Shown: positions 20,565 through 30,629, counted from the stretch's first letter. The stretch: 64,000 nt of DNA from Bacillus sp. JCM 19034 (GCF_001310635.1 NZ_BAXR01000001.1:434001-498000), one strand, 5' to 3'. Numbers and translations are program-made. The notes: generated by a model not told the origin, from the sequence alone.

Positions 20565-20594
20565 TTGGTACTATTTTCAAAAATATAGTACCAA
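20565..20594. promoter_or_regulatory. Palindromic operator, probable TetR-family autoregulation site
   Basis: TTGGTACTAT pairs perfectly with ATAGTACCAA across ten bases. It begins eight bases after the -10 element and ends 23 bases before the regulator's start codon. This is the usual arrangement of a TetR-family repressor controlling its own gene. Confidence 0.75.
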
Positions 20595-20617
20595 AATAAA
20601 GCGAAGGAGATTGTTAG

Positions 20618-21178
20618 TTGAAAAAGGCATTACAAGAAACAACATTAGAACTCATTGTGGAAAAAGGATTAAAATTTACGATTAGTGATGTAGCGAAAAG
20701 ACACGGGGTGAGCAAAAGGACAATATATGAACATTTTGAATCGAAGCAAGAGCTCATACAATCAATAGTCGACGATGCAATAGAAGAAGTGAAACAAAAA
20801 GAGCGATTGATTTTTCAAATGGAAGCTTGGAGTTATGAGACAAAATTAAAAGCGATTTTATCGATCGTACCAAGTGGACTGAGATTCGGAGATATGAGAT
20901 TACTTGAGCAAATGAAAAAATTTGCTCCAAAAGAATGGGAAAAGATTGACTCTCTCCTTCAACAGGAGTGGGAAACGGTGAAGGTTGTAATTGAACATGG
21001 CATTCAAGCTGGAGAGTTTCGACCGTTCCATGTTCCGAGTGTCATTCAATTGTTACGCGGGGCCAACTTAGCTATTTATGACCCTGATTTTCATTCCCAT
21101 ATTGATAGGCCGTTAAGTGAGGTCTTGGAAACAATGGTTGATCTGGTACTGAAAGGATTAATTATAAAGGATGAATAA
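20618..21178 (+). CDS. TetR/AcrR-family transcriptional regulator
   Basis: A 186-residue regulator. The N-terminal helix-turn-helix is FTISDVAKRHGVSKRTIYEHF, followed by ESKQELIQSIVDDA, the standard TetR layout. The ligand-binding part is helical with several Trp. It starts at TTG with AAGGAGA upstream. With the DUF5360 gene eleven bases downstream it recalls the B. subtilis yvaF/yvaD grouping. A strong palindrome at its promoter suggests autorepression. Confidence 0.88.
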   Translation: MKKALQETTLELIVEKGLKFTISDVAKRHGVSKRTIYEHFESKQELIQSIVDDAIEEVKQKERLIFQMEAWSYETKLKAILSIVPSGLRFGDMRLLEQMKKFAPKEWEKIDSLLQQEWETVKVVIEHGIQAGEFRPFHVPSVIQLLRGANLAIYDPDFHSHIDRPLSEVLETMVDLVLKGLIIKDE

Positions 21179-21189
21179 GGAGGCATCAC

Positions 21190-21594
21190 ATGCAAGTGAT
21201 CGATAAATCCCCTTCAATGGGTGTGTTGAAATGGTTTTTTCTCGTCATTGATATATCGTTTATTTTGTATTTTAGTGCAACTGCATTGACATTGATTCCT
21301 GCTGAATACGCATATTCAGACTATACAAATCCAATTTTAGTTGCTTGGAACTGGTCCTTTTTCCCGTTAGATATGGTCATCTCTATCACAGGGTTAAGTG
21401 CAATCTATTTACATAAAAAGAGAAATATAGCTTGGAAATCACTAGCATTAATATCACTTGTTCTCACATTCTGTTCGGGTTTAATGGCAATATCATATTG
21501 GTTAATTAGACTCGAATTTGATTTATTATGGTGGCTTCCTAACTTAGCTTTAATGATTTATCCATTGTTTTTTATCCCTCGCTTTATAAAATAA
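21190..21594 (+). CDS. DUF5360 / YvaD-like membrane protein
   Basis: A 134-residue integral membrane protein with four hydrophobic segments. The stretch IPAEYAYSDYTNPILVAWNW followed by SFFPLDMVISITGLSAIYLH is characteristic of the YvaD family. No catalytic motif is seen. It is cotranscribed with the TetR regulator and is probably its regulated partner. The function is unknown. Confidence 0.72.
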   Translation: MQVIDKSPSMGVLKWFFLVIDISFILYFSATALTLIPAEYAYSDYTNPILVAWNWSFFPLDMVISITGLSAIYLHKKRNIAWKSLALISLVLTFCSGLMAISYWLIRLEFDLLWWLPNLALMIYPLFFIPRFIK

Positions 21595-21720
21595 AGGCTC
21601 AGTTAAAACATATTGAGAAATTGTCACACACAGACAAAGATTTTGTTTTTCATCAAATTAGACACTATAATCCGAAACTTCTATCTAATAAAATCGTCTA
21701 TTAAATAATGGAGTGATAAT

Positions 21721-22062
21721 TTGAACAAGTTGGTTTCAATATCAATACTACTTTTATTAACAATAACTTTAACTGGTTGTAATTTATTTGATTCTAAAAA
21801 TGATTTACCTATTGAGATGGTAACGTTCAATAGCCTTACGAATGAAGAAAAAGATTTAATTCCAGTAAGTCCAAAAGATTCAGTCGTTGAGAAAGTAACT
21901 GTTAACAGCGAGAACAAACCTTTGATTGATAAGGACTATGACAAGGGTGAAGTTTATTCAGTTACTTTTAATAATACAGAGACAGACTCTTCAGGAAAAC
22001 TTGCTGTTTTCGTTGATTTAGATAAGAAAACGGTTGTTGGGAAAGGTTTCACCAATAACTAA
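21721..22062 (+). CDS. Small putative lipoprotein
   Basis: A 113-residue product starting at TTG, with a lipoprotein signal (ISILLLLTITLTGCNLF; lipobox LTGC). The mature part is short and acidic, ending VFVDLDKKTVVGKGFTNN. GGAGTGATAA precedes the start. I do not recognise a family. Composition and orientation set it apart from the surrounding minus-strand operons. Confidence 0.6.
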   Translation: MNKLVSISILLLLTITLTGCNLFDSKNDLPIEMVTFNSLTNEEKDLIPVSPKDSVVEKVTVNSENKPLIDKDYDKGEVYSVTFNNTETDSSGKLAVFVDLDKKTVVGKGFTNN

Positions 22063-22176
22063 AAACAGTATAATCTTGTTAATTTCAATATAAACGGGAA
22101 ACCCTTGAAAACGTGGATTCCCTTAAATTCTAACTAATTATCAACATTAAAGTTTAACAGAGCCAAAATAAAAAAA

Positions 22177-22206
22177 GAGTAGAGCCATTACTAATGGACT
22201 CTACTC
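22177..22206. terminator. Terminator downstream of the flavoprotein gene
   Basis: GAGTAGAGCCATT pairs with AATGGACTCTACTC. On the minus strand the hairpin is followed by TTTTTT, so it terminates the flavoprotein gene. Confidence 0.8.
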
Positions 22207-22224
22207 AAAATCATTCTATTAAGA

Positions 22225-22785
22225 TTATAATACATCATGGTCAACGTAACGCTCACCATTTAATTCACTAATGACATTAATTGCTACCCTTGCACCATCA
22301 CCAGCTGTAATAATTGTGTGTACACTTTGATTTGCAACTGTGCCGGCAGCCCAAATGCGTTCTTTGTTCGTTTTACCTGAAATATCAACATCGACAACTT
22401 GTTTAATACGAGGCTCAGATCCCTCTTTTGTAGCTACTCCACTTTTTTCAGCAAGCTGTGCAATAGCTCCAGTTGCTAGAATGATATGCTTCGTTGTGTA
22501 TGTACCGTTTTCTGTTTCAAGCACGTATTCATTTTCTTTTTCAGTAATTGAAATAACCTCTACTTCTTTCAATTCTGCACCGAATTTTGTTGCTTGTTTC
22601 TGTCCAACCTCTAACAGCTGTGGTCCTTCTATTCCATCGACACCATAATGATTTTCGACCCAAGCTCGTGCTGTCATGCTTTTTCCATGATCGAATAATA
22701 CGGTTTTCTTACCCGCCTTTGCTGAAAATAATGCTGCACTTGCTCCTGCTGGTCCTGCTCCAATAATTGCAATTTCATAACTCAT
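22225..22785 (-). CDS. Compact FAD-dependent oxidoreductase (thioredoxin-reductase-like)
   Basis: A 186-residue flavoprotein. The FAD-binding motif IIGAGPAGASAALFSAKAGK is at the N-terminus, ILATGA is the second nucleotide-contact motif, and IWAAGTVANQSVHTIITAGDGARVA is the C-terminal FAD site. It lacks the inserted NADPH-binding domain and the CxxC of classical thioredoxin reductase, so its electron donor and acceptor are unclear. The ATG at 22785 is preferred, with GGAG eight bases upstream. Confidence 0.8.
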   Translation of the reverse strand: MSYEIAIIGAGPAGASAALFSAKAGKKTVLFDHGKSMTARAWVENHYGVDGIEGPQLLEVGQKQATKFGAELKEVEVISITEKENEYVLETENGTYTTKHIILATGAIAQLAEKSGVATKEGSEPRIKQVVDVDISGKTNKERIWAAGTVANQSVHTIITAGDGARVAINVISELNGERYVDHDVL

Positions 22786-22885
22786 ACCTATCACTCCTCT
22801 TTCTAAAGTTACATACTATTTTATCGAAAGTTGAAGAGAGATAAAAAGAATTTGCTTACAATTTTTATTATTTAAACAATTTAGA

Positions 22886-23671
22886 TTATTGGTCTGCTTG
22901 ATGGTGTTCCGATCGTTGAAATTGGAAGATAGCTGCTATTACAAGTAATGCAGTGATAATCAAACTGCTAGTGCACACAATCCAAAAATGAGACGATGGT
23001 TCATTCATTAAAATAAACATTGCTTCGTTACTCAAATTAGCGGGACTCCATTCCATGTATTTCGGTAGTAATTGACTTAGAACAGTTATTCCAACTAAAG
23101 CAACGACACTCACACCTGCAATTCCACCTGATTGTTTTATGACAGTACTAACAAACGTGACAACGGCAATTGTCAACAGCAACCACAAATGATAAGTAAG
23201 GAAACTTTTAATCATTATTTCAAATGATACCGAAGAGAATAACACATTCGTATAATACCACGTTAGCAAATAGCTTAAAAACATTGAAACAGATAATATA
23301 AAGAAATGTGCTACATATTTGCTTAAAATAAAGTGAACGGAATGAACTGGTCGAACCATAATAAAAGTTAAAGAGCCATTTCTTCGCTCATGAGCAATCA
23401 TATTCATTGACGCTAATATAAATAGAAGGGTTCCAATCATTCCATATTGAGATAATGTTCCACTTAATACTTCTGCACCTGAAGGTGTTGGAAGTTCAAT
23501 CACTGTACCTTCTGGTAAATTGCCGGCCATTTCAAGAAGTTGAGGCATATAATAGCTTGTAATCGGTTGAGAAATACCGATTACAATTAGCGTAATCGGA
23601 AGCCAAATCCATTTACCATTTCGAATACTTTCTTGCATTTCTTTAGTAAATAAAATCAAAAATGTTCTCAT
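22886..23671 (-). CDS. yxlG: ABC transporter permease YxlG (sigma-Y operon)
   Basis: A 261-residue ABC-2 type permease with six hydrophobic segments and the loop AHERRNGSLTFIMVRPVHS typical of the family. It is the last gene of the sigY-yxlCDEFG series and overlaps yxlF by four bases. Export substrate unknown. Confidence 0.82.
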   Translation of the reverse strand: MRTFLILFTKEMQESIRNGKWIWLPITLIVIGISQPITSYYMPQLLEMAGNLPEGTVIELPTPSGAEVLSGTLSQYGMIGTLLFILASMNMIAHERRNGSLTFIMVRPVHSVHFILSKYVAHFFILSVSMFLSYLLTWYYTNVLFSSVSFEIMIKSFLTYHLWLLLTIAVVTFVSTVIKQSGGIAGVSVVALVGITVLSQLLPKYMEWSPANLSNEAMFILMNEPSSHFWIVCTSSLIITALLVIAAIFQFQRSEHHQADQ

Positions 23672-24554
23672 TGATCCACCACCTTTAAATATGCGTCTTC
23701 TAATGTCTCTCTTTTTAACTCGTAATGTGTTACTAGAATTTTTTCATAAATAAAAGTAGCTAAAATTGATCCACCTTCACGTTTGCTGTTTACATAAACG
23801 AAAGCAGTAGACTTATCTACTAGTTCATATTGATGATCTTTAAATATAGACAGATATTCTTTCATATGACCATCAATTGTTAATTTTAGAACGACCGACT
23901 CGTCATGCTGTAACTCCCCTAGTGGGCCATTCCACTTGATTCTTCCTTCTTTTAGAATAATAATATCATCACAAATTTGTTCTGCATCATGAAGGATATG
24001 TGTAGAAAAAAGAATCGTCATTTCGTTTTTTAATGTTTGAATTAAATGTAAAACATCACGTCTACCTTGTGGGTCTAATGCTGACACGGTTCATCAAGAA
24101 TTAATAAATCAGGCTCATGTAGAATCGCCTGTGCCAATCCTAGTCTTTGCTTCATTCCACCAGAAAAGCTAGCTATTCTCTTCTTTTTTTCATTGGACAA
24201 TCCGACAAATTCTAGAACCTCATTCATTCTTAATTTTAGTCGATCTTTGTTCATTTTCGCTAACTGCCCTGATAATTGCAAAAACTCACTTGCTGTCATC
24301 CAATTAAAAAATGAGGGATATTGTGGTAAGAAGCCAATTCGTGATCGAATATCTTGTTTTGTTGCCTCGTTAAAGGAAATGTCACCGGTTGATTTCGTTA
24401 ATAATCCAGCCAGCATTTGCAAAGTTGTCGTTTTACCCGCCCCATTAGGACCTAATATCGCAACACACGTGCCTTTACGAATTGAAAACGTTAATGGATG
24501 AACAGCTGTTTGATCTTTGTATTTTTTTGATAAGTTTCTAACTTCAATAAACAA
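23668..24554 (-). CDS. yxlF: ABC transporter ATPase YxlF (sigma-Y operon), one frameshift
   Basis: The restored product is 295 residues. Walker A is GPNGAGKTTTLQ, the signature is SFSGGMKQRLGLAQA, and Walker B is LLILDEP followed by VSALDPQGRRD. One G (plus-strand C) is missing near 24089, exactly between LDEP and VSALDP. The H-loop STHILHDAEQ and a helical C-terminus follow. It works with YxlG as an export-type ABC system. Confidence 0.88.
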
Positions 24555-24568
24555 TCGTCTCTCACTCC

Positions 24569-24763
24569 TTAATTGTGTTTACGTCCGAATAAAAAATACC
24601 CAATTGCACCGAGTGGCATAACGAACAAAATGAGGATAACCCAAAGCCATTTCGGACCATTTGTTGTTTCTTGCTTCATTAAATGAAACATAGCAACCAA
24701 CATTAAAATAAGTTGTAAAACAATAAGCGGTGCTACTAGTGTAAAGACATTCATTTCATTCAT
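24569..24763 (-). CDS. yxlE: YxlE-like small membrane protein (PLDc_N type)
   Basis: A 64-residue protein with two membrane helices and the WLWVILILFVMPLGAIGYFL pattern of phospholipase-D nuclease N-terminal domains, here without any nuclease. In B. subtilis YxlD and YxlE negatively affect sigma-Y activity; the same role is inferred here. Its ATG overlaps the restored yxlD stop. Confidence 0.75.
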   Translation of the reverse strand: MNEMNVFTLVAPLIVLQLILMLVAMFHLMKQETTNGPKWLWVILILFVMPLGAIGYFLFGRKHN

Positions 24764-24986
24764 TTGTAACGAACACTTCCTTTCTTCTTCCGTCGATTCT
24801 CAGGCCATATAACAAATAGAAAATAAAAAAGAATTGGCATTGGGAAACCTGTAAGCCCCAAATACCCCAAAACCATTTAAACCCTCTTCTTTTCTGAGCA
24901 TCTTTAAATAGCCAAATGCTTTGTATAAAAAGGATAATGCTTAGTAAAATGAGGATGCTCAGATTCAATTCTTTTAATTCATTCAT
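24760..24986 (-). CDS. yxlD: YxlD-like small membrane protein, one frameshift
   Basis: The restored 75-residue protein has two membrane helices and a PLDc_N-type end, GFPMPILFYFLFVIWPENRR. The frame as written reads through to a wrong C-terminus. Adding one base to the GGGG/CCCC run near 24862 restores the family sequence and places its stop so that it overlaps the yxlE start as ATGA. By homology it is a membrane negative regulator of sigma-Y. Confidence 0.72.
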
Positions 24987-25294
24987 GATGTCACCTTCTT
25001 TTTCTTACGATTAAGGTGAAGGAGAAGGAGTGGTGCACCTACAAGTGCAGCAATTTGTAAAATGAAATAAGCATGAAAAGATTGGTAAATGATTGTAATG
25101 GAACCGATCATTATACAAACAGCGATGAGTATAAACAAATAAAGCTCTTTTTGATAAGCTCGTTGCTTTTCTTTTTGTAGTTGTTCAAATAACTGTTGTT
25201 TATGAACCGATTCATTCCATTCATCACCAAGTCGATCAACCTGCTCCCAATCCTGCTTTAATGATTGGATGACTCGTTGTTCGTGGCTACTCAT
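24983..25294 (-). CDS. yxlC: YxlC-like protein (sigma-Y operon, DUF5345 type)
   Basis: A 103-residue protein with a soluble, charged N-terminal half (SHEQRVIQSLKQDWEQVDRL) and two membrane helices near residues 50-95. Size, topology and position directly after sigY match B. subtilis YxlC, an apparent anti-sigma component. It overlaps both sigY and yxlD by four bases. Confidence 0.75.
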   Translation of the reverse strand: MSSHEQRVIQSLKQDWEQVDRLGDEWNESVHKQQLFEQLQKEKQRAYQKELYLFILIAVCIMIGSITIIYQSFHAYFILQIAALVGAPLLLLHLNRKKKKVTS

Positions 25295-25824
25295 TTTTCT
25301 TTCATCTCCTTTCTAATAAGTTTAATACCGTAATAAACTCGTGATTTAACAGTTCCTCCTTTCATTTTCAGCATTCTTCCAATTTCGTCATACGTATAGC
25401 CATAATAATGATGTAACAAAATCGGTAGTTTGGTTTTTGCTTCGAGTTGATTAAATTCTTCAAAAAACTCACTCCAATCTAATTGCTGTTGATCGGCTCT
25501 CCATTTTAATTGCCTCGTTAGTGCAATCTTCATTTGTTGCAATAAAGACTTATCACGCTTTTCCTTCCTCATTTTGTCAACATACAGACGAGAACCGATT
25601 GAAATGAGCCATGTCGAAAATTTACTATCACTACGAAAAGAATCGATACGCAGGTATGCCTTTAACATCGTTTCTTGACATAAGTCCGCACTAAACTGTT
25701 CATCTAACGTTAGTTTTAAGAAATATTTAAATAGAAAAGAATAATAGCGATTATATAAAATTGAAAAAGCTTCCTCCTCTCCGCTAATGGCTTGTTTAAT
25801 TAAAACTTGCTCATCTTCTGTCAT
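25291..25824 (-). CDS. sigY: ECF RNA polymerase sigma factor, SigY type
   Basis: A 177-residue ECF sigma factor. Region 2 shows YNRYYSFLFKYFLKLTLDEQFSADLCQETMLKAYLRID, here cited as two parts around FSADLCQETMLKAY, and region 4 shows LLHHYYGYTYDEIGRMLKM with the helix-turn-helix and KGGTVKSRVYYGIKLIR. The gene order sigY-yxlC-yxlD-yxlE-yxlF-yxlG is that of B. subtilis. AGGAGG precedes the ATG. Confidence 0.88.
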   Translation of the reverse strand: MTEDEQVLIKQAISGEEEAFSILYNRYYSFLFKYFLKLTLDEQFSADLCQETMLKAYLRIDSFRSDSKFSTWLISIGSRLYVDKMRKEKRDKSLLQQMKIALTRQLKWRADQQQLDWSEFFEEFNQLEAKTKLPILLHHYYGYTYDEIGRMLKMKGGTVKSRVYYGIKLIRKEMKEK

Positions 25825-25856
25825 AAAGACCTCCTATACGTTGCGGACATCCATAA

Positions 25857-25882
25857 GACGTTCCCCAAAGTACAATCGTTCA
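25857..25882 (-). promoter_or_regulatory. Candidate sigma-Y autoregulated promoter
   Basis: On the minus strand TGAACG is followed 16 bases later by CGTC, upstream of sigY. These are the -35 and -10 elements reported for the autoregulated sigma-Y promoter of B. subtilis. Confidence 0.75.
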
Positions 25883-26052
25883 AATTATTTCATATTTTTT
25901 TTAAATAGTTATTTGCATCCAACTGAAGGTTGGTTATATTGTTATGAATGAATTAGTCCGTTCACAATCGGGCTGAATTTTTCAATAAAACGAGACACGA
26001 CAGGAGAAACGTGTTATACAAGTATTTACTATCAATCATATGGAAAATGAAA

Positions 26053-26094
26053 AAAGGTGCTTTACGTGGTTCATTTCCCACATAAAGCACCTTT
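26053..26094 (-). terminator. Terminator after cysI
   Basis: AAAGGTGCTTTACGTGG and CCACATAAAGCACCTTT form a long stem; on the minus strand it is followed by a run of T. It lies just downstream of the cysI stop. Confidence 0.85.
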
Positions 26095-26099
26095 AACGA

Positions 26100-27818
26100 T
26101 TATTCGTGAAAATTAGTACCGTCTGTTGTCGCCTTAATAATGCCAGCACGAATCACAAAATCACCAAAATGTTCACCTTCGTTACGCTCTTTTGCATATC
26201 GTGGTAGCAATTCATTTAACTCCGCTAAAATTTCAGCTTCACCAATGTTTTCGCGATAAAGCTTACTTAAACGACTTCCATCAAATGCTGCACCTAAGTA
26301 CATATTATATTTTCCTGGTGCTTTTCCAATAAAGCCAATTTCAGCTAAAGTTGGTCGAGCACAGCTGTTCGGACAGCCTGTCATTCGAATTGTAATCTCT
26401 TTATCACGTAAGCCATTTTTATCGACGATTTCTTCAATTTTATCAATTAAAGTTGGCAAATAACGTTCCGCTTCAGCCATTGCTAAACCACAGGTTGGCA
26501 ACGACACACAAGCAAGTGAGCTTCGACGTAAGGCAGAGTAAGGTGCACCATCGGTTAAACCATATTGTTCAATGATATCACTAATTTGCTTTTTCTTTTG
26601 ACTAGAAACGTTAGCAATAACGAGGTTCTGATTTGCTGTTAAGCGAATATCTCCAGTATGAATTTTAGCAATTTCTTTTAACGCTGTCTTTAGCTTATAA
26701 TTTTCTGTGTCAACAATTCGACCGCCTTGAACAAAAAGAGTATAATGCCAGCGACGATTTACACCTTTTTCCCAGCCGTAACGATCACCATTATGATCAA
26801 AGTGAAATTCTCGTGCCTCTTCTAATTTCCAACCGAGACGACGTTCAAGCTCTTCTACGACATTTTCTAAACCTAAGCGATCAACTGTATATTTAAAACG
26901 CGCATTTTTTCGAACAGAACGATTTCCGTAATCACGTTGAATCGTGATGATTTTTTCGGCAACATCCACCATTTGCTCTGGCTTACAAAAACCAATGATC
27001 TTACCTAGCTGCGGATAAGTTGCCGTATCACCATGAGTCATGCCCATACCGCCACCAATTGCAACATTAAATCCTACTAACTGATTATTTTCTATAATCG
27101 CAATATAACCAATATCCTGTGAAAACACGTCAATATCGTTTGATGGTGGAACCGCAATTCCAATTTTAAATTTACGTGGTAAATAAAGTGGACCATACAT
27201 TGGCTCTACTTCTTCCACATCCGGTGTTCCCGCTACTTTTTCTTCATCTAACCAAAGCTCATGATATGCTTTTGTACGTGGAAGAAGATCATCACTTAAC
27301 TTTTTAGACCACTCGAACACTTCAGCATGAACTTCCGATTGGTATGGATTTGGATTACACATCACATTACGATTAACGTCACCACAGGCTGCGATCGTAT
27401 CAAGCATTGACGCATGGATTTCTTGCATCGTTTTCTTCATATTCCACTTTAGAATCCCATGCATTTGAAATGCTTGTCGTGTTGTTAGCTTTAATGTGCC
27501 GTTTCCATATTTATCTGCAAGCTCATCCATTACTAACCATTGCTCAGGTGTAGAAACCCCACCTGGCGTACGAACTCGAAGCATAAATTGATAGGCAGGT
27601 TCTAACTTTTGTTTTTGTCTTTCGTTACGCAAATCGCGATCATCCTGCAAATAACTACCATGGAACTTCATCAAACGGTTATCGTCGTCAGGAATACCTG
27701 AACTTAGACGATCAAGCATCGTTTCTTCTAACGATCCACGTAAATAATTACTTTCTTCTTTAATTCGTTCAACATCACTTGGCTTACCTTCTGGTGTTGT
27801 TAAGTTTGAATTACCCAT
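26100..27818 (-). CDS. cysI: Sulfite reductase [NADPH] hemoprotein beta subunit
   Basis: A 572-residue siroheme / 4Fe-4S enzyme that reduces sulfite to sulfide in cysteine synthesis. [20 protein letters not shown] is the N-terminal half-domain, and the cluster ligands occur in [20 protein letters not shown] and [19 protein letters not shown] (Cys-x5-Cys and Cys-x3-Cys patterns). The length is normal. It lies 26 bases after cysJ. Confidence 0.95.
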   Translation of the reverse strand: MGNSNLTTPEGKPSDVERIKEESNYLRGSLEETMLDRLSSGIPDDDNRLMKFHGSYLQDDRDLRNERQKQKLEPAYQFMLRVRTPGGVSTPEQWLVMDELADKYGNGTLKLTTRQAFQMHGILKWNMKKTMQEIHASMLDTIAACGDVNRNVMCNPNPYQSEVHAEVFEWSKKLSDDLLPRTKAYHELWLDEEKVAGTPDVEEVEPMYGPLYLPRKFKIGIAVPPSNDIDVFSQDIGYIAIIENNQLVGFNVAIGGGMGMTHGDTATYPQLGKIIGFCKPEQMVDVAEKIITIQRDYGNRSVRKNARFKYTVDRLGLENVVEELERRLGWKLEEAREFHFDHNGDRYGWEKGVNRRWHYTLFVQGGRIVDTENYKLKTALKEIAKIHTGDIRLTANQNLVIANVSSQKKKQISDIIEQYGLTDGAPYSALRRSSLACVSLPTCGLAMAEAERYLPTLIDKIEEIVDKNGLRDKEITIRMTGCPNSCARPTLAEIGFIGKAPGKYNMYLGAAFDGSRLSKLYRENIGEAEILAELNELLPRYAKERNEGEHFGDFVIRAGIIKATTDGTNFHE

Positions 27819-27844
27819 GTTGCATGACTCCTTCCATTCCTAAA

Positions 27845-29686
27845 TCAATAAACATCTCGTTGATATCGTTTTTGTTGCTGCATTTCTGAAAGGTATTGTT
27901 CTGCCTGTTCACGGTTCATCTTACCTTCTTGCTCGATAATATTGATTAAGGTTTCGTGAACATCGTGTGCCATATGTTTCTCATCACCACAAATATAAAT
28001 AACAGCCCCTTCTTGAATCCAAGAATATAGCTCTTGACTATGCTCACGCATGCGATGTTGAACATAAACCTTTTGATCTGTATCCCGTGAAAAAGCAACA
28101 TCCATTTTCGTTAAAACACCATCTTTAAGCCATTGTTGCCATTCTGTTTGATAAAGAAAATCCGTTACAAAATGTTGATCGCCAAAGAACAGCCATGACT
28201 TACCTTGTGCTTCCTGTTCTTCACGCTCTTGCATAAATGCACGAAACGGAGCAATTCCTGTACCAGGGCCCACCATTATAATAGGCGTGTCTGGATTTCC
28301 AGGTAATTTAAAGTTCGGATTTTTTTGAATGTAGATCGGTAGCGTGTCACCAGGTTCAAGACGTTCCGCACATAAAGTTGAACAAACGCCCTTACGCTTT
28401 CGTCCATGAGCTTCATAACGAACAGTACCAATCGTTAAATGAACTTCATCTTCACTTGCAGCGTAACTACTCGCAATCGAATACAAGCGACCAGGCATTT
28501 TACGTAAAATAGAAATCAATTCTTGTGCTGATACGCCCCATGGGCCAAAATCTTGTATTAGATCTAATAAGTCACGTCCATGTACATATTCTCTTAATTC
28601 AGCTTCATTCCCAGCTGATAATAATTTACGTAGCGATTCGTGATTTGATAACTTTAATGCTTGCTCCAATAACGGTTTGGTTAAAACAGTAATTTCAAAA
28701 TGCTTCGTAAGAGCATCTTTTAATGATAAAACATCTCCTTGCTTGTTTATGGTGACAATTTCCTCTGGATCCCAATTTAACTCATCCAATATTAATTGGA
28801 CTAATCCAGGATCATTTTCAGGATAAATCCCTAACGCATCACCCGGCTCATATTGTAGTCCTGATCCTTCAAGAGATAATTCAATATGACGAGTTTCCTT
28901 ATTAGAACCACGTCCATTTAAATTAATGTTTTCCAAAACTTCAGCATAAAAAGGATTTGTTCGCGAATATTCACTTTCAACCGTAATGGCTGTCGTCTCA
29001 TTCGTTACTTGTATAGCAGAGGTCGTACCTTCACTCAATCCTGCAAGCACACCGTCAAGCCATTCTGCCGCAGGCTCATCAAAATCTAAGTCACAATCGA
29101 CACGCGGATGAATACGTGTAGCACCAAGCTCTTCTAAACGTTGATCAAATTCTTTACCAGTTTGACAGAAAAATTCATAAGAGCTGTCACCTAGCGATAA
29201 AACGGAATACCGTAACGAATCAAGTTAGGTGCACGCTTGCCGTGTAAAAATTCATGAAAAGTTAATGCGTTATCAGGAGGATCTCCTTCTCCGTGAGTAC
29301 TAACAAGAATTAATAAATTTTCTACCTTTTTTAAATTTTTTCGGTTTGAAATCATTCATTGATAAAATCGTGCAGTTAAATCCTTTTTCAGTTAACGTTT
29401 TGCCTGAATGCTCAGCTAGATGTTGAGCATTACCGGTTTGTGATCCATACAAGATCGTTACATCTTTTGAAATAACCTGCTCCACAGCTGTATTTGCATC
29501 TGGTGCTGCTTGATTTTCTGAAGATTGTGTTTGAGGAGCGTTTGGATGAATAGCTGTTTGATTTTGCGTAGCAGCTAAATATCCAGTCAACCAAATTTTT
29601 TGTGATTCTGTTAATGTAGGTAACAGCTTATTCAATTGCTCTACCTGTTCTTCATTAAACGGACTGTTCAAAACATGGAGTTGCAA
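27845..29686 (-). CDS. cysJ: Sulfite reductase [NADPH] flavoprotein alpha subunit, two frameshifts
   Basis: The restored product is 613 residues. It has an N-terminal segment QLHVLNSPFNEEQVEQLNKL, a flavodoxin domain (TILYGSQTGNAQHLAEH; RYSVLSLGDSSYEFFCQTG), and an FAD/NADPH reductase domain (RLYSIASSY; GVCSTLCAE; MVGPGTGIAPFRAFMQE). One base is missing near 29226 and one extra A lies in the runs at 29327-29340. The TTG at 29686 gives the standard N-terminus MQLHVL and has AGGTGG upstream. It passes electrons from NADPH to CysI. Confidence 0.92.
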
Positions 29687-29890
29687 CAAATTCCACCTCA
29701 CAATTAATATAAACTAATCATACGTTATATTATGTAATAAGACTAGTTTCGACATTTTCTACTTCATTATTTCATACGATATAAAAAAATGATACTATAA
29801 TCATAGCTTCACTATTCCTATAAGTCAAGTTGGATTTAGCATTCAAACCGTTTATTTTATTGAATTTCAGCAAATACCAAACATAGAAAA

Positions 29891-29933
29891 AAGCTATTCA
29901 AAAGGGCTGTATTTCCCCTATTTGAATAGCCTT
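29891..29933 (-). terminator. Terminator after tenA
   Basis: GCTATTCAAAAGGG and CCCCTATTTGAATAGC form the stem; on the minus strand it is followed by TTTTTT. Confidence 0.8.
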
Positions 29934-29941
29934 AAATTTGA

Positions 29942-30619
29942 TTATACTGGCCACTCTTCTAACGTGTAGGCCATTTGCCAAAACATATATTCATACTTAC
30001 TGCTTTTAATAAATATGTCCTCCATCCGCTTTTTCTCTTCATCAGAAGCACGACTTGCCAATTCATCAATTCGGTCAATTTGTTCTTTAACAAGATTTCC
30101 AAACCATTCGTCGCCATATGTATCAATCCACTTTTGATAAATCGCAACTCCAGGCTTAGCTCCTTTAAACTTTTCTCCAATTTCCCAGTATAGCCAGTAG
30201 CACGGTAAAATTGCAGCAATAACATCACCTAACGTTCCTTTATAGGCAGACGCAAATAGGTGGTTCGTATAAGCCACAGCAGTTGGTGCTGGGTTTTCAA
30301 CAATAATTTGCCCATCATTTGAAAGACCAAGCTCTTTTGCGAACCCTTCATGTAGCATATGTTCCGCATCATAGGTGGATTTAGCATGTAAAGCCATCCG
30401 GCTTGTCGTATAGAAATCGTTAGCCTTTGCTGCACCGATCGATTGTACCTGTGCATATTTCGATAAATAATAAGAATCTTGCTTTACATAGTGTTTGAAT
30501 GCTTCAAGGGGTAAAGTACCATCAGCAACTCCTGTCACAAATGGGTGTTCAAAGCTTGCTTTCCAAATAGAATCTACTTGCTTTCTTAAGTGTTCTGAAA
30601 ATTTCATAAAGTCATTCAT
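29942..30619 (-). CDS. tenA: Aminopyrimidine aminohydrolase / thiaminase II (TenA)
   Basis: A 225-residue all-helical enzyme that hydrolyses aminopyrimidine from degraded thiamine to HMP. Typical motifs are HPFVTGVADGTLPLEAFKHY, VKQDSYYLSKYAQ and AILPCYWLYWEIG, which includes the catalytic Cys. It follows the thiXYZ importer genes in a TPP-riboswitch operon, which fits salvage of thiamine breakdown products. Confidence 0.93.
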   Translation of the reverse strand: MNDFMKFSEHLRKQVDSIWKASFEHPFVTGVADGTLPLEAFKHYVKQDSYYLSKYAQVQSIGAAKANDFYTTSRMALHAKSTYDAEHMLHEGFAKELGLSNDGQIIVENPAPTAVAYTNHLFASAYKGTLGDVIAAILPCYWLYWEIGEKFKGAKPGVAIYQKWIDTYGDEWFGNLVKEQIDRIDELASRASDEEKKRMEDIFIKSSKYEYMFWQMAYTLEEWPV

Positions 30620-30629
30620 CCCTTCTAAA

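Noticed and set aside
23788-23799. GTTTACATAAAC inside yxlF as a further XerD site
   Set aside because: It matches ten of eleven arm positions but is coding and self-palindromic, so it may be chance. A nine-base match at 5707-5716 inside ypwA was rejected for the same reason.
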